A program made the translations under genes and the position numbers. A stretch of 64,000 nt of DNA. Source: Phragmites australis (Eukaryota; Streptophyta; Magnoliopsida; Poales; Poaceae). The notes beneath the pieces are model-generated. The model ran no database searches, was not told where the DNA came from, and saw nothing but the letters and a program-made list of their open reading frames with translations. Shown here in pieces: positions 9,627-20,944 of this stretch; the stretch's first letter is position 1; each line of letters starts with the position of its first letter. Location: positions 13,199,001 through 13,263,000 of the forward strand of contig NC_084943.1 in NCBI RefSeq assembly GCF_958298935.1. The letters run 5' to 3'.

Positions 9627-12600
9627 TGTGACAGCCCAAATGGCTTAAGCATGTCATTAAGCATCATTAGCATCATGTTTATTTGTTTTGGACAATTATT
9701 AACATGCAAATTCGATTGTAGTTAGAAAAGGGTTGCATGTTTGGGGAATTTATTTTGAAGGCATAAAAATTACCACAAGTTAGAAAAGGTTGCATGTTTG
9801 GGTTATTTATTTTGAAATTGGCTCAGGCATTATGGGTCAAACCAGTAGTTTCGTACAAAATTTGTGTCATAATTTTTGGACCACGGGAAGGTGACCTTTT
9901 GAATAGAGGAAGTGCAGTGGATGTTTTTCTTCGGTTGCCACAGTTCATCATGCCCCACATGTCATCCCTCTCTCTGCCTCTCACCTCCTCTCTCAGCCGA
10001 GCTGCTTCCAGAGGTCGGCACCGACGTTGTTGACTTCTGTGGCCAGCCACATCGCTAGAAAGCCGGAGCACAGCACCGAGGCTGCCCTTATCCCTTGCCC
10101 CTTGCGCTCTGCTCCCTCTCTCCCTCTCATTGCTCTCTCTCCTCTCTCTCTCTCTTCCGGCCGGGCAGCAGAGCAAAGCACCACAACATGGCCACCACCC
10201 AAATCCGCTGTGTTCGAGCATGAATCCATCGAGCCCGAGCCGCAAGAAGCAAGAGAGAGAACCCAGGGAGCATCACCGACCACCTCTCATGCGGATTCCA
10301 CCTTTCCTCGGTCGGATTCACCGCGCGAGCGTCATCTTCCTCGGTGCCGGCCAAGTGACTCCACCCCTCATCATCGAAACTGCCGGTCCAAAGCTTTTCT
10401 GCCCCGTCCAATCATGCGGTGAGCCTCTCCTCGCTCACCTCTTCCTTTTGCGCGTGTCCGTTTCCTTTGGGCCCGACGCAGGCACGACTCTCTACGAGAG
10501 CTGAGCGCCGCCGCCCATGGCCGCACACCGCCGATCGTGCTCTGGCCGGGCCCAGCAGCCGATAAGCACACCGTTGGATCCACAGGCTCGTGTAGATGGT
10601 GTAGGAGCTTTCGGTTGGGTTTGTTTAACCGTTGTTTCGCCGCTAGCATGCTTGACCGAGCCATCGCCATTGATTACCGCTATTTGTTGTCGATGATCGC
10701 CATCCGGTTGTCGTCGGTGACTACACGACCCTCAATTGAGTCTCCTGAGTCACACTGGTGCTGCCAGTGCCCTCCGCTGGTCGCGTCACACCGCCGCTCG
10801 TCACCGGCGATGCCAGGCTGTGCCGCCCTGCCCTCGTCGATTTTAACCCGTGGTCAAACCCAGGGGGCCCACTGTCAGCGACTGTGGCTAGCTTAGCCTG
10901 GGTGCAAAAAGTTTTTGGCCCATTTAATATTCGGATTTAATCTGTAAATGTGAAATAGAATATTCGTTCAACTATTAAGTTGGCTGAGATTTGTAAAATG
11001 CATGGAAATTAGAATATTGCTCCAAAAATAGTGAAACAATTTTGTTGGTTTCGTATGATCATAATCTACATGATAAAAATACTGGGAGCTATGAAATGTG
11101 TAGTTAAATTGCATGGGTTAATGAAATAGGTTTGAGCTTCATTAATCCATAATTAATTATTGGTAGCTCCAAAATTGATGAAATCAACTCTGTAAATCTT
11201 GTTAATTTATGTCTTGTTCAGTAAAATACACACACTCATGCTACGCATAGTTAATTTTATAATTAGGGCTAAGCTTTGTTTTAAGCTAAATTAATCCAGA
11301 AAATATTAAATGTTTAGCAATAAGTAAGGTTAAGGAAATCGTTAATGCTTTAAACTCATGTCATGAAACATTGCACCTCCTTCATGCTCATCATTGCACG
11401 CGTTCTTCTTTAAGCGAACGATGGTCCAAAGCCTGATGCGAGTGCAACCGAGGGCAACACCGAGGCACACCACTTCTGTGAGTTCTGTGCAGGAAGTATC
11501 GGGCAAACCCCAGAGTAGGAAGGAAAACATCTAAGCATATTGCACCCTTTGTTCAAATTAAATGGAGTCTAAATTGATAAATTATGCTTTATGTATATTT
11601 GCATGTGTTGAGTCTAGTGTCAGGCTGATATGGGTAGAACCTATGTTGATGTATTATCTCTACCTTGACTTATTGATGAATCCTTATCCTTGTAGCCTTG
11701 ATGATGTAGTTATTGTCTAGCTTCAAGGTTTATTCAAAATGCTTAGCAATGCTTAGGTCGTCGGTAGATGTCGAGCGACAGTGCTGCCATTGTTCGTGAG
11801 CATAGGGCTTAATCACTGTTTACAGATACAAAGATGAGGTTGAGATGAATGGTTGAGATGTGGGCGGTGTCAGGGGTATCTTCTGCCCAGGCGGAGTCCT
11901 CTGGGTAGTTCGGGAGGGGAGCTCGGGTGTCATAGACTGCTTGCATTGTTTAAGGCCATCCATCGGTACAGTTGGCTCTAGCACTTTCCGTACTCACCAC
12001 ATGCTAATCTAATCGTACGGTAAGACGATTATCATATGCCATGCTGACACTTGCCTTGCAGCTCTATGACGCATAAGAGAAAAAGAAAAGGAGAAGCAAG
12101 GTGGCGGGGAGCCGGAGGTGTCCAGGACACGCTCGCGGTAACCCCGGTGCTATAGGGGCATTGCAAGTGGGTGGTTTCGGGTATGAGAAAGGTTGACACG
12201 AGTACCCCTTGTGAGTACTTTCGTGAGTAGCACAAGCCGAATGGTCCTCGAGTCATGTGGGTAAAGTTGTACCTCCCTGCAGGGTGTAAAAAACATTTTG
12301 AAATGCCACACTCCCGGTCATGAGAATGCTATTGTTTCATTTGTATTGGTCCTAGAGTTTACGAACGTGGGATAAGGTTATGGTGTGATGGTTTTGGTTG
12401 GTGTTTGTTGATGAGATACTATGGTTACTATACATACAGGTACAAGTTGTGGTTTATAGGGTAGAAAGGTTGTTGTTTTGGAGTTAAGTATAGATGCTCA
12501 CATATATGTGTCTAGGTTGCTTACCGCATATGTTTTACTTAACCTTGTGGCCTGCTCTTGCTAATAGCGCAATGCATAATCCTTGGAGTCAAGCTATGTA

Positions 12601-13068
12601 TATGTGCTCTATATGGTTTAAGTCTTGCAAGTACTTCCGTACTCATGCCTATGCTTTCAGGTTCTGCTGGTGAGGGTGATGTGGTGTTTGGCTACTTCGT
12701 GCCCGCCGAAGTAGGTGGTGGGTAGTGCATCCTACTCTGGTGAGGCGTAGCTTTTGGGGTGAAGCCTAAGGGCTTGTGACTCCACTCTCCTTTTGTTGTT
12801 GTCAAGGTTTTAATCTTTCGCTGCGTAGTTTCTCTCTTTGTAAATTGTTGTAAATGGCTGCATGTTTAAGAATTTGTAATATAACTTTAATTACTCGCTC
12901 TTTATTAAGCTATGTTGTGATGTACATGTTGGAAAGGCATGTATATCTTGGGCACAAAACATGTGCCGGGACTACTGGGATGGTATTCTGGTTAATCATT
13001 GAGGTGGTATTTATGAATAATGATCCTCTTGATGATTAATTAGAATACTGTTTGGACGGTTCCTCACA
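9627..13068 (+). mobile_element. 3' LTR of the plus-strand Tekay element (3442 bp)
   Basis: Starts TGTGACAGCCC right after the polypurine tract and ends ...GGTTCCTCACA. The end resembles the Tekay LTR ends at 2255, 2781 and 32633. The middle (about 9930-10900) is GC-rich with CT-rich runs near 10084-10165, giving many overlapping open frames on both strands that look like chance. The right part (12480-12800) repeats words seen inverted in LTR B and LTR C. Beyond 13068 the reading frame of a Tat RT begins at once. Confidence 0.75.
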
Positions 13069-16011
13069 GAAGTGAGGAAGTTGCTTGACACTAGTGTGGT
13101 GCGTGAAGGGTTGCATTCAGAGTGGCTGGCAAACCCGGTGCTAGCTAAGAAAAGTAATGGCAAGTGGAGAATGTTTGTAGATTTCACAAACCTAAATAGA
13201 GCTTGTCCGAAGGATGACTTTCCACTGCCACAAATTGATCAGTTGGTAGATTCTGCCGCTGGCTGTGAGATGTTGAGTTTTCTTGATGCGTACTCTGGGT
13301 GCCACCAGGTTTGGATGGCGAAGGAGGATGAGGAAAATACAAGTTTCAGAGCCTCGTTCGGTATATACTGCTTTGTAAGGATGGCCTTTGGCCTTCAGAA
13401 TGCTGGCGCCACCTTCTCTAGGTTGGTGCAAATAGTGCTGAATTCACAGCTAGGGCGAAATATCTTGGCATTCGTCGATGACATAGTGGTCAAAAGCGTC
13501 AGAAAGGACCACCACCCCTAAGACATTCGGGAAACTTTCGAAAACCTGCAAAGTGCAGGCTTAAAGTTGAACCCCAAAAAATGCACGTTTGGGGTGCAGT
13601 CTGGAAGGTTGCTGGGCTTCTTAGTCTCGAAAAGGGGCATCGAGGTGGAACCCCAAAAAATTCAAGCAATAATTGACATGAGACCCCTACAGAGGGGGAA
13701 ACAAGCACAGCACCTGGCAGGCAGGTTGGTTGCGCTAAACCAATTCATCACAAAATCAGCCGAGCGAAGCCTACCTTTCTTCAAAATGCTAAAAGGCTCT
13801 AACCCATTCTAATGGGGCATGGAGAAGTAGGAAGCCTTCGTTGAGTTGAAGAAATATCTAATAAAGCTCACGACCCTGTCCAGTCCCGATCCTAAGGCTG
13901 AGTTGTAGCTATACATAGTAGCATCCCCTTCAGTACTAAGTGCCGTACTCGTGCAAGAAAGGCAACAAAATAACAAGTTACAACAATTTTCAGTATACTA
14001 CATGTCGGAGGCTTTGGAGGGCCCAAAGAGGTTCTACACTAAAATGGAAAAGGTGGCCTACACTCTATTAATGGCATCGCAGAAGCTTCACCATTACTTT
14101 ACGGCTCACAAGATTACAGTGCCCACCTCCATACTCCTTCACGACATGTTTGAAAATCATGAAGCTACAGGGAGGATTGCAAAATGGGCTACAGAGATCG
14201 CACCATTCATGAAAGTTTTCGTTGCAAGAACAGCGATGAAGTCTCAGGTATTAGCGGAGTTCGTGGCAGATTGGACGCCACAGGCCGAAGCTCTAGAAGA
14301 AGTACCATCAGACTCGGTTTGGATCGCATATTGTGACAGAGCCTGGGAGGCTTCTAGTGCTGGTGTGGCAGCAGTACTGTCTTCGCCTTCGGGAGTGAAG
14401 TTGAGATACGCTGCCACACTTGAGTTTCGATTGACAAACAACGTCACGGAGTATGAAGCAGTCCTCCTTTGCCTTCGTAAGGTGCAAACTTTGGGCGCAC
14501 GAAGGGTATTGGTAAAGACGGACTCTAAAGTAATAGCAAGCCAAATTGACAAGACATTTCAGATAAAAGAGCTAGAGCTTGTTAAATACATGGCAGCGGT
14601 TCGAAGCATGGAAAAGCACTTCCTGGGATTCACAATCAAGAGCATATCAAGAAATGAAAACTTCGAGGCCGATGAGCTCGCAAAGGCCATGGCACAAAAT
14701 CTATCAATACCGCCAGATGTGTTCTATCAGAAGTTGAAGGTGCCAGCCGTAGAGGTCTCTTCGCATAAGGCACGCTCAGTTGCTATAATTGAGAGGGAAG
14801 ATTGGCGCTCTCCCATAATGGCTTAACTTCGTGGCTACTATGAGCCCGAAGATAATGTCGAGGCGAAGCGCATGGCCTAGAGAGCCAGAAACTACAAAAT
14901 TGTGGGGGACGACTTGTACAAGATGGGAGTCTGTGCACCAATGCTGCGATGTATATCCTAGGCAGAAGAGCAAAACTTGTTGAGAGAAATACATGGAGGA
15001 CTGTGTGGCTCGCACGTAGGCACTCAAGCCCTCATCGGAAAAGCATTCAGGCAAGGATTTTTTTGGCTGAAGGTGGTCAATGATGCGGAGTATATAGTCT
15101 GAAGTTATATGTAGTGCTAGTACTTGGTGAAGGGATCAAACAGGCCTTCGACAAAGACAAAGCTCATACCGCCAATCTGGCCGTTAACACGGTGGGGAAT
15201 TGACATCATCGGCCAGTTACCAGCTGCCTTGGGAATCTTGCGTTACACTGTCGTCGCAGTAGAGTACTTCTCCAAGTGGGTGCAGGCAATGCTGCTGGTG
15301 AATAAACATACAAAACTTCTTGTGGAAGAACATCATCTACCGCTTTGGAGTCCCACGCGAAGTGATCGTTGATAACGACATGCAATTTGATAGTGAAGGG
15401 TTCAGGCAATTCTGCGAAGACCTGGGAATCAAAGTCCACTTCGCGTCTGTGTATCACCCACAGTTCAATGGAGTAGTGGAAAGGGCAAACAGCATCGTTT
15501 TTGCTGGTGTCACTAGACGTCTGCAAAGCCTGCCGAAAGGAAAGTGAGTGGAAGAGTTGCCGAAGGTCTTATGGTCTGTAAGAACAACGGTAACAAGACT
15601 AACTGGGTTCACACCATTTCGTCTGCTGTTCGGCGAAGAGGCAATGACTCTAGAGGAGTGTAATAATAGATCATTTCAAGTCGCAAATGAATCAGCACAA
15701 AGTGAAGAATTGACATCAAAAGATGCACTGGAGGAAATGACAATACAGGCCACCGAAAACTTGACCAAATACTAGGAGGAGACTAGAAGGTGGAGAGACA
15801 AGAAAGTGTCCACAAAGGACTTCACCCCTGGGATTTGGTACTGCAAAGACTCAACAATGCTTCAGCCATGGGAAACTTCAAAGCAAGTGGGACAACCCCA
15901 TTTTTGGTGAAGAGGTCGTTAAGGCCCGACTCTTATCACTTGGCTTCTATAGAGGGTGATGAGCTCCCGCATACATGGAATGCGGACAACCTTTGCAAGT
16001 TCTATGTGTAG
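13069..16011 (+). pseudogene. Tat1 pol pseudogene (RT, RNase H, second RNase H, integrase)
   Basis: RT frame opens immediately after the Tekay LTR (E-V-R-K-L-L). It shows 'SEWLANPVL', 'FLDAYSGCHQ' and the catalytic FVDD at 13471-13482. RNase H follows at 13820-14200. A second RNase H-like domain occupies about 14310-14700 ('VTEYEAVLLCL', then 'NENFEADELAK'), a hallmark of Tat elements. Integrase runs 14900-15540 with D at 'WGIDIIG' (about 15193), D at 'VDNDMQF' (about 15370) and E at 'VVERAN' (about 15480). The tail (15790-16011) has 'DLVLQR...TWNADNLCKFYV', the usual Tat C-terminus. Stops and two frameshifts (near 13810 and 15330) make it dead. The 291-residue frame 13951-14826 is its longest intact piece. 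Confidence 0.82.
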
Positions 16012-16508
16012 TAACAGAGGAAGTCTTCGTATCAATGGGCAAAGCACATGAACCAATACAACGTTTATGTAATTTTGTTTTCCTTTCATGTAATCAAAAT
16101 AGTGTACGGGCGCTGTACTCTTTTCATCATGGGGGGAACCCTTCGTTAGGGCGTGAGGTTTCTAATGAGGCAGCGACCTTTGTAAACACTAATATATATG
16201 GAAATACCCTCAAAAAAGCATGTACTTTTGTTGAGTATGCTTAATTCATCATCAAAGTGTTGCAGGCCTTTGAAAAAAGGAAGCACACTAATCGACGAGA
16301 AGCGCGCCAAGAACCCGCCATAAAACTCGAGGTGCGAAATGTCAAAGAAAGGCACCTTAACCGTCGACCTTGGACACTCATAAACCCGCGGAGAAACTTC
16401 GATCATGGGTTGCTTCGAAGTTGTCCACATTTTAAAGAATTTCTTTCTGTAGCATCCTCGCCTCTATGGCAAAGTAATTACGATCGAGTTATGAATGTCT
16501 GTAATACT
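16012..16508 (+). other. Tat1 3' untranslated interval, no gene seen
   Basis: About 0.5 kb between the end of pol and the tandem repeats. Short open frames on both strands have no recognisable domain. It belongs to the long non-coding 3' part of Tat elements. Confidence 0.5.
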
Positions 16509-17075
16509 AAAAAAAAAGCCGAAGTGCTGCTCGACCTAAAAGAAGGTGGCACACCTCTCCTCTAAGTCAGGCTAAGAGTGCCTGCCCCCGCATCAAAGGA
16601 GAAACAAACCTTCAAAAGAAAAAAAAAAGCCAAAGTGCTACTCAACCTAAAAGAAGGTGGCGCACCTCTCGGTTAAGTCGGGGGCTAAGAGTGCCTGCCC
16701 CCGCACCGAAGGAGAAACAAACCTTCAAAAGAAAAAAAGAAAAGCCGAAGTGCTGCTCCACCTAAAAGAAGGTGGCGCACCAATCGGCTAAGTCGGAGGC
16801 TACGAGTGAATACCCCCGCACCAAAGGAGAAACAAACTTTCGGAAGAAAAAAAAGCCGAAGTGCTGCTCCACCTAAAAGAAGGTGGCGCACCTATCAGCT
16901 AAGTTAGGGGCTAAGAGTACCTACCCCCACACTGAAGGAGAAACATACCTCCGGAGAAAAAAAACTCGAAGTGCTGCTCGACCTCAAAGAAGGCGTCGCA
17001 CCTCTCGGTTAAGTCGGGGGCTAAGAGTGCTTGCCCCCACACCGAAGGAGAAACAAACCTTCGGAAGAAAAATTG
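16509..17075 (+). repeat. Five tandem repeats of about 112-118 bp in Tat1
   Basis: Each unit starts with an A-run, then 'GCCGAAGTGCTGCTC', passes through 'AAGAAGGTGGCGCACC' and ends with 'GGAGAAACAAACCTTC'. Units begin near 16509, 16618, 16733, 16847 and 16957. Length differences come mostly from the A-runs. Frames such as 16883-17095 and 16685-16891 are products of the repetition. Tandem repeats at this place are known in some Tat elements. Confidence 0.8.
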
Positions 17076-17131
17076 CAATTACAATGCGAAACTAATTTAT
17101 GCACTACTAGGCCATTAAGAGCAAAGTCCCC

Positions 17132-17290
17132 ACTACCGAAGGACCCTACAGCTTCAAAGTAAGGGGGGATGGCGTTCTCCAAATGATGATTCGCTTGCAT
17201 TACTGCCGAAGGTCCCTACAGCTTCAAAGTCGGGGGGGGGGGGGGGACGGCGTTGTCAAGATCACACTTCGCGGGCGGTGCTACCGAAGA
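17132..17290 (+). repeat. Second direct repeat in Tat1 with a G15 run
   Basis: A unit beginning 'CTACCGAAGGACCCTACAG' recurs at about 17132, 17206 and, partially, 17280. The second copy holds a run of fifteen G at 17232-17246. It lies between the 113-bp repeats and the antisense gene. Confidence 0.6.
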
Positions 17291-17394
17291 TCCAACTCGA
17301 TAAGCACAAGCATAATAACAAAACATAATAATATTCTCAACATCCTTTATTCCGCAAAATCATCAACATCAGGATCAACAAAATCCTTATACCA

Positions 17395-17829
17395 TCAGCT
17401 AAAGCCAAATTGAAAGCCTATGCCTTGACTGGCATGGAAAGGCAACGTTGGATCCAATGGGGATCCAACGTAAGAAGATGAAGTGGTGGACGAATATACA
17501 TGCGGAGTGCTCCCGCCTTTGATATGTTGCACTATTTGCATAGAAGGACCCCGACAATAACAAAATTGAAACTGGCGGGGCAAGAACCCACCGTTATCGT
17601 CTTTTGGCTTGGGCTTCAGGTCAGTGAAAATATGTGGAGGCTCAACGTCTCCACGCACAATCCGACGGGACTCACGCTTAGCCCTACGGGTACCTAGTAC
17701 GGAAGGGCTAAAATACTTCCAAAATGCTTTGGATCTGGCATTCATTGCATCATAAGCCCTACACTTCGCCTTCCAGTGCCTCTTGAAATCGCTAGCTGGA
17801 TGGTAGCGGTGGAAGGAGTCCCAGCAAGA
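17395..17829 (-). pseudogene. Last exon of the Tat1 antisense gene
   Basis: Begins after an acceptor ...TGTCTTAG. It reads 'SCWDSFHRYHPASDFKRHW', then a basic 'RSKAFWKYFSPSVLGTRR', and ends at a stop at 17395. It is in phase with the coiled-coil exon when 17830-18169 is removed. The basic block could bind nucleic acid; this is inference from composition only. Confidence 0.55.
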
Positions 17830-18169
17830 CTAAGACATGAAAAATTGTCTCGTGTCATAGTGATGGGAACAGCATCTTTGGCTACCTACGCAGTGTCTGA
17901 GGCGAGGACCTGCGCAGGGATAGTCAAAACATTTAACGACAAACAAAAATTGTATATATTACAGAATGTCTCAATCGATAACAAAATGTTCAAAACCCAA
18001 CACGACGCTTCTCACTTTTTTGTCACACCTTCCTAGGTTCTTCCGCTGCCACGGTCATCGCCTTAACCGAAGGGTCCTCCTTCGCCTTCGCGTGCAGCAA
18101 AAAGGTTCAATGAATGTGTAGACGGCGAAAATCATGACCCTCTAAAAACAGGACAAAACATGTACTCAC

Positions 18170-18907
18170 TGGCGATTGATTTCCACTTCCCAGATAATTA
18201 GTGGTGGATGATCACGTAGTGGCCTTTGATGCTCTTGACACGGCCGAAGTCGACATATCCGTTGGGTAGCGGAAGGTGTGTTTTTGAAGTGCAATGTGAT
18301 AGTTAGAGCCGATCATTTCAATTGACTGCACTAAACTCTGGGCTGAGACCATGGAGCAGAAGTCGCTGTACAACTGGGCCGCACGCAACAAGCTTCCGCT
18401 GGTTTCGCTGATCCATCCAATAAGTCCACCCAGCCCAACAACATCAAGCGTTGGAGGCAGAGCCGAAGCACCGATCCCATCAAAGGTATTGCTAATGGCT
18501 TTGCAGACTGTAATGGCCTTCGGCTCCAGCTCTCCAAGCACAGTGAGGGCATCTTCAGATAGCGCCTTCGCCTCACCTAGCTCTTCGCACAGCTGCTGCA
18601 TTTTAGCTGTTTCAGCAGTGCAGAGGGCTTGCAGCTCCAAAACTTGAGCTTCAGAGGCCATTAGATTTTGCCGAAGGCATGTGACCTCTTCCTTAGCACT
18701 CTGTTCGCCTGAGGGAAGGGAGCTCACTTCCTTTTCAAGCTGCTATAGGTGTAGCTCAGCCTCTCTTGCTCGGCGTGCGAATTCACATTTTTGGGCTTCG
18801 GCCTTTTCCGCCTGGGCCTCAAACATGTCCCTCTGCGCCTCTGCATTCCTTGAACGGGCCTCGAAATTCTCCGCCTGCTTGCGCTGAGCGTGCGAGATAA
18901 GCATAGC
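18170..18907 (-). pseudogene. Coiled-coil exon of the Tat1 antisense gene
   Basis: About 245 codons, rich in Ala, Glu, Gln, Arg and Leu ('RKQAENFEARSRNAEAQRD', then 'EVTCLRQNLMASEAQVLEL'), predicted by eye as a long coiled coil. A C-terminal globular piece contains 'GLGGLIGWISETSGSLLRAA'. Upstream it joins at 18907 to the acidic exon after a 92-bp intron. Downstream the exon ends in ...NQSP at 18170, directly before GTGAGTACA. In-frame stops occur near 18744 (TAG) and at 18212 (TGA). Probable role is protein-protein interaction; nothing more can be read from it. Confidence 0.6.
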
Positions 18908-20089
18908 CTGCAACAGTGCGCGGGTATGAGAACGAGTAATAGAGGAAACAATGTAGTGCAGTAATAAATAAATAAACATAATAAAATATATACAAACACC
19001 TTAGCAATGGCCACGTCGGAAGCGTCGATGAGTTTGGCAGCAGGCTTTTGTGCGAGGGAAATCTCAAGCTTAGGTAGAACGAAGGTGCTAAAAATCTTCT
19101 TCGCATCACTAGCCTCCCCTGAGCTTGGCACAAACGATAAAATCTTGAAGGCTTCGACTTCAATAGCCTTTGCGTCGATTAAGCCATCATGACTCATAAG
19201 CCCCTTCCCGCCATAGCGGGGCATGGGTGGTGAAGCCTCCTCTTCCATCTTTGTGGCTCTGTGGCCACCGGACACCTTGTCGGCAGAGGAGGAACTCGAG
19301 GATGAAGAGGAGGACGATGAGTCGGTTACCGCCTCAATATTCTCAACCCCGTTGACCTCAGTTTCTCCTGCCGCTGCCTCAGCAGTTGTATGCGGATCTG
19401 AAGGCTCCTCCTCGTCATCGCTATGGATTATTGTGGGAAGGTCCACGCGTGTGCAAAAGGATGACTTCGGCGAAGAGGAGCGAGGGTCCTTTGTGCCCTC
19501 TGGGGGCTCCTGTCAAATGGGTACAGCTCGGAGGGCCAGTGAGCCCTCGGGAGTCCATTCCTCACGAAGGTCCTCGAAGGCCACTTCGCGAGGTCTCTTC
19601 CTTAGGGCGAGTGGTTTCTTCTTTTTGCCCTCTTGCAAATGACAGCCAAGATGCACTTAGGAACGTGATAAAAGACAATACATGTGAAACCTTGTAGAGC
19701 ATGGTGGGGACGGCAGAGCCCCTCCGGCCCTTTGTCTCCAAATTCCAGGATGCTCCAGTCCTGGCCAAGGGGCCATACTCTGGCTGCCACGAACTCTTCT
19801 ACAAGGTCGCGAGTTGACAGATACTTCTCACACCTGGCGAAGGCCTCAATTGGCGGCCTTTGAGAGACCTTCACTGCACATCAGGGGCATGGTTCCCCTT
19901 CGCTTCTTTGCATTTGGATACAAGAAAATTTTCTCGTTCCACTTTGTGGTAGAACCACCACTACGTCTAGTCCTTTGGCCACTTGTTTTTGTATATCACG
20001 GCTGGCATGGTCAGACCAGAACGGTAAGTAAAGTTTATGCATCCATAATGGGCTTTGCTCTGCATGCTCCAGGCCAAGACTAACTTCAG

Positions 20090-20464
20090 CTAATGGTGAA
20101 GCCAATGGGCGGCGACGAAGGCCCTGGCTGACGCCTTCGCTCCTTCCGAACGGGTCACCCAGGCGAATAGGCCAAGCCGTACAATAGCATTTGGCATGAG
20201 CTGATGCAAGTAGACTTCAAACAATTTCAAAACTTTCGAGACCATCTCATCGAATGGAAAGCGGAGACCCACACGGAAGTAGTCGACAAAGACGATAGCT
20301 TCGTCACCTTCGGGCTCCGGCATCTCATGGCTCCCTGGGAGCCTAACCTTCGAGACATCACTAATCAAGCCCTCCCTTACAAGCCCAACCAGTACCTCGT
20401 CATCCACCTTAGATTGTCCAATCCAGTAGGTCTTCGAGCGGTTTGCCTTGACCTTCGGAGCCAT
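20090..20464 (-). pseudogene. First exon of the Tat1 antisense gene
   Basis: 125-residue frame starting MAPKVKANRS. Residues about 40-100 fit the start of the PF04195 family: a proline/acidic 'LPGSHEMPEP', a hydrophobic 'EAIVFVDYFRVGLRFPF', then 'HQLMPNAIVRLGLFAW'. No membrane segment or catalytic motif is evident. The frame breaks at about 20100. The continuation is in the adjacent frame (20105-19881). The ATG at 20464 is the natural start because it precedes the conserved block by about 40 residues, usual for this family. Confidence 0.6.
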
Positions 20465-20931
20465 CGTGCTGAGCTTTGGAAGCTAAGAGACTGCGAGAGA
20501 CATTGGACGCTAAGAGACCGCGAGAGACTTCAAAAGCTAAGAGACTGCAAGAGACTTCGTACGAGAGCTACAGCTTTAGCGAGTTCAAGCGATAAAAATT
20601 AAACCACCGCGTGGAGCATATTTATAACGGTGAAAATAGGGGGTAACGGCGGTTAAAATGAGACGCATCGGAGACATGGGGGGTAACCGCGTGGCATGCA
20701 GCGAAGACATTTAACGTCCTCGATCCAATGGTTATGCAGGGGCAGGATGGTCATACCAACACAAAAATACAAACAAAAAATAAAGTAACAATAGTCAAAA
20801 TGAACAACATGAGGGGGCAATCTGCTAAAAAGTTAACCTAGCCCCTGGGGGGCCTTCGATGGGCCGAAGGGGATGGCATTGAGCTATATCATCTGATTTA
20901 CAGGCTTGGCCCCTTGAAGATGAACCTTACC

Positions 20932-20944
20932 TGTAGGGGGCTAC
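20932..20944 (+). other. Polypurine tract of Tat1
   Basis: TGTAGGGGGCTAC lies directly before the LTR start TGTTGGGG. The same GGGGGCTAC word stands before the 3' LTR of Tat2 on the minus strand at about 38873, supporting both calls. Confidence 0.7.

Larger units (their letters stand above)
5186..13068 (+). mobile_element. Plus-strand Tekay-type Ty3/gypsy element (5' truncated)
   Basis: Order is gag, protease, RT, RNase H, integrase, chromodomain, polypurine tract, 3' LTR, which is the Ty3/gypsy order. The C-terminal domain after integrase carries the chromodomain-like 'KVQWSNHSEGEVKWE' block, placing it with chromoviruses of the Tekay/Del group. The 5' LTR, primer site and first part of gag are missing: homology begins near 5192, directly against an inverted LTR. 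The 3' LTR ends at 13068 inside a Tat RT reading frame, so the element was inserted there. Confidence 0.8.
17395..20464 (-). pseudogene. Antisense multi-exon passenger gene in Tat1 (Transposase_28 / 'putative gypsy type transposon' type)
   Basis: Runs opposite to Tat1. The first part (20464-20090) resembles the plant family PF04195 (Transposase_28), with 'VRLPGSHEMPEPEGDEAIVF' and 'FPFDEMVSKVLKLFEVYLHQL'. A frameshift near 20100 continues into 'GCINFTYRSD'-like sequence, then 'LSTRDLVEEFVAARVWPL' (19874-19690). An acidic, serine-rich segment (19500-19000) and a long coiled-coil segment (18907-18212) follow, ending in a basic exon (17829-17395). Two introns with GT...AG ends join exons in phase (18908-18999 and 17830-18169). 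Two stops (near 18744 and at 18212-18214) and the frameshift make this copy a pseudogene. Grande-type Tat elements carry an antisense gene here, so this is probably the same class of cargo. The function of the family is unknown. Confidence 0.65.

Noticed and set aside
9823..10940. Several overlapping open frames on both strands of 60-140 codons
   Set aside because: They lie in the GC-rich, CT-repeat part of a Tekay LTR, overlap each other on both strands, and show no domain.
13068..13080. Short target duplication AGTGAGG at the Tekay/Tat1 junction
   Set aside because: No matching copy exists at the other end because the Tekay 5' end is missing; the similarity is local only.
16509..17075. Possible centromere satellite (unit about 113 bp)
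   Set aside because: Only five diverged units, inside a Tat element, and the length does not fit the usual grass centromere monomer of about 155 bp.
18743..19163. Membrane-like hydrophobic stretch (VFVYILLCLFIYYC)
   Set aside because: It is the translation of the 92-bp intron of the Tat1 antisense gene, with GT and AG at its ends.
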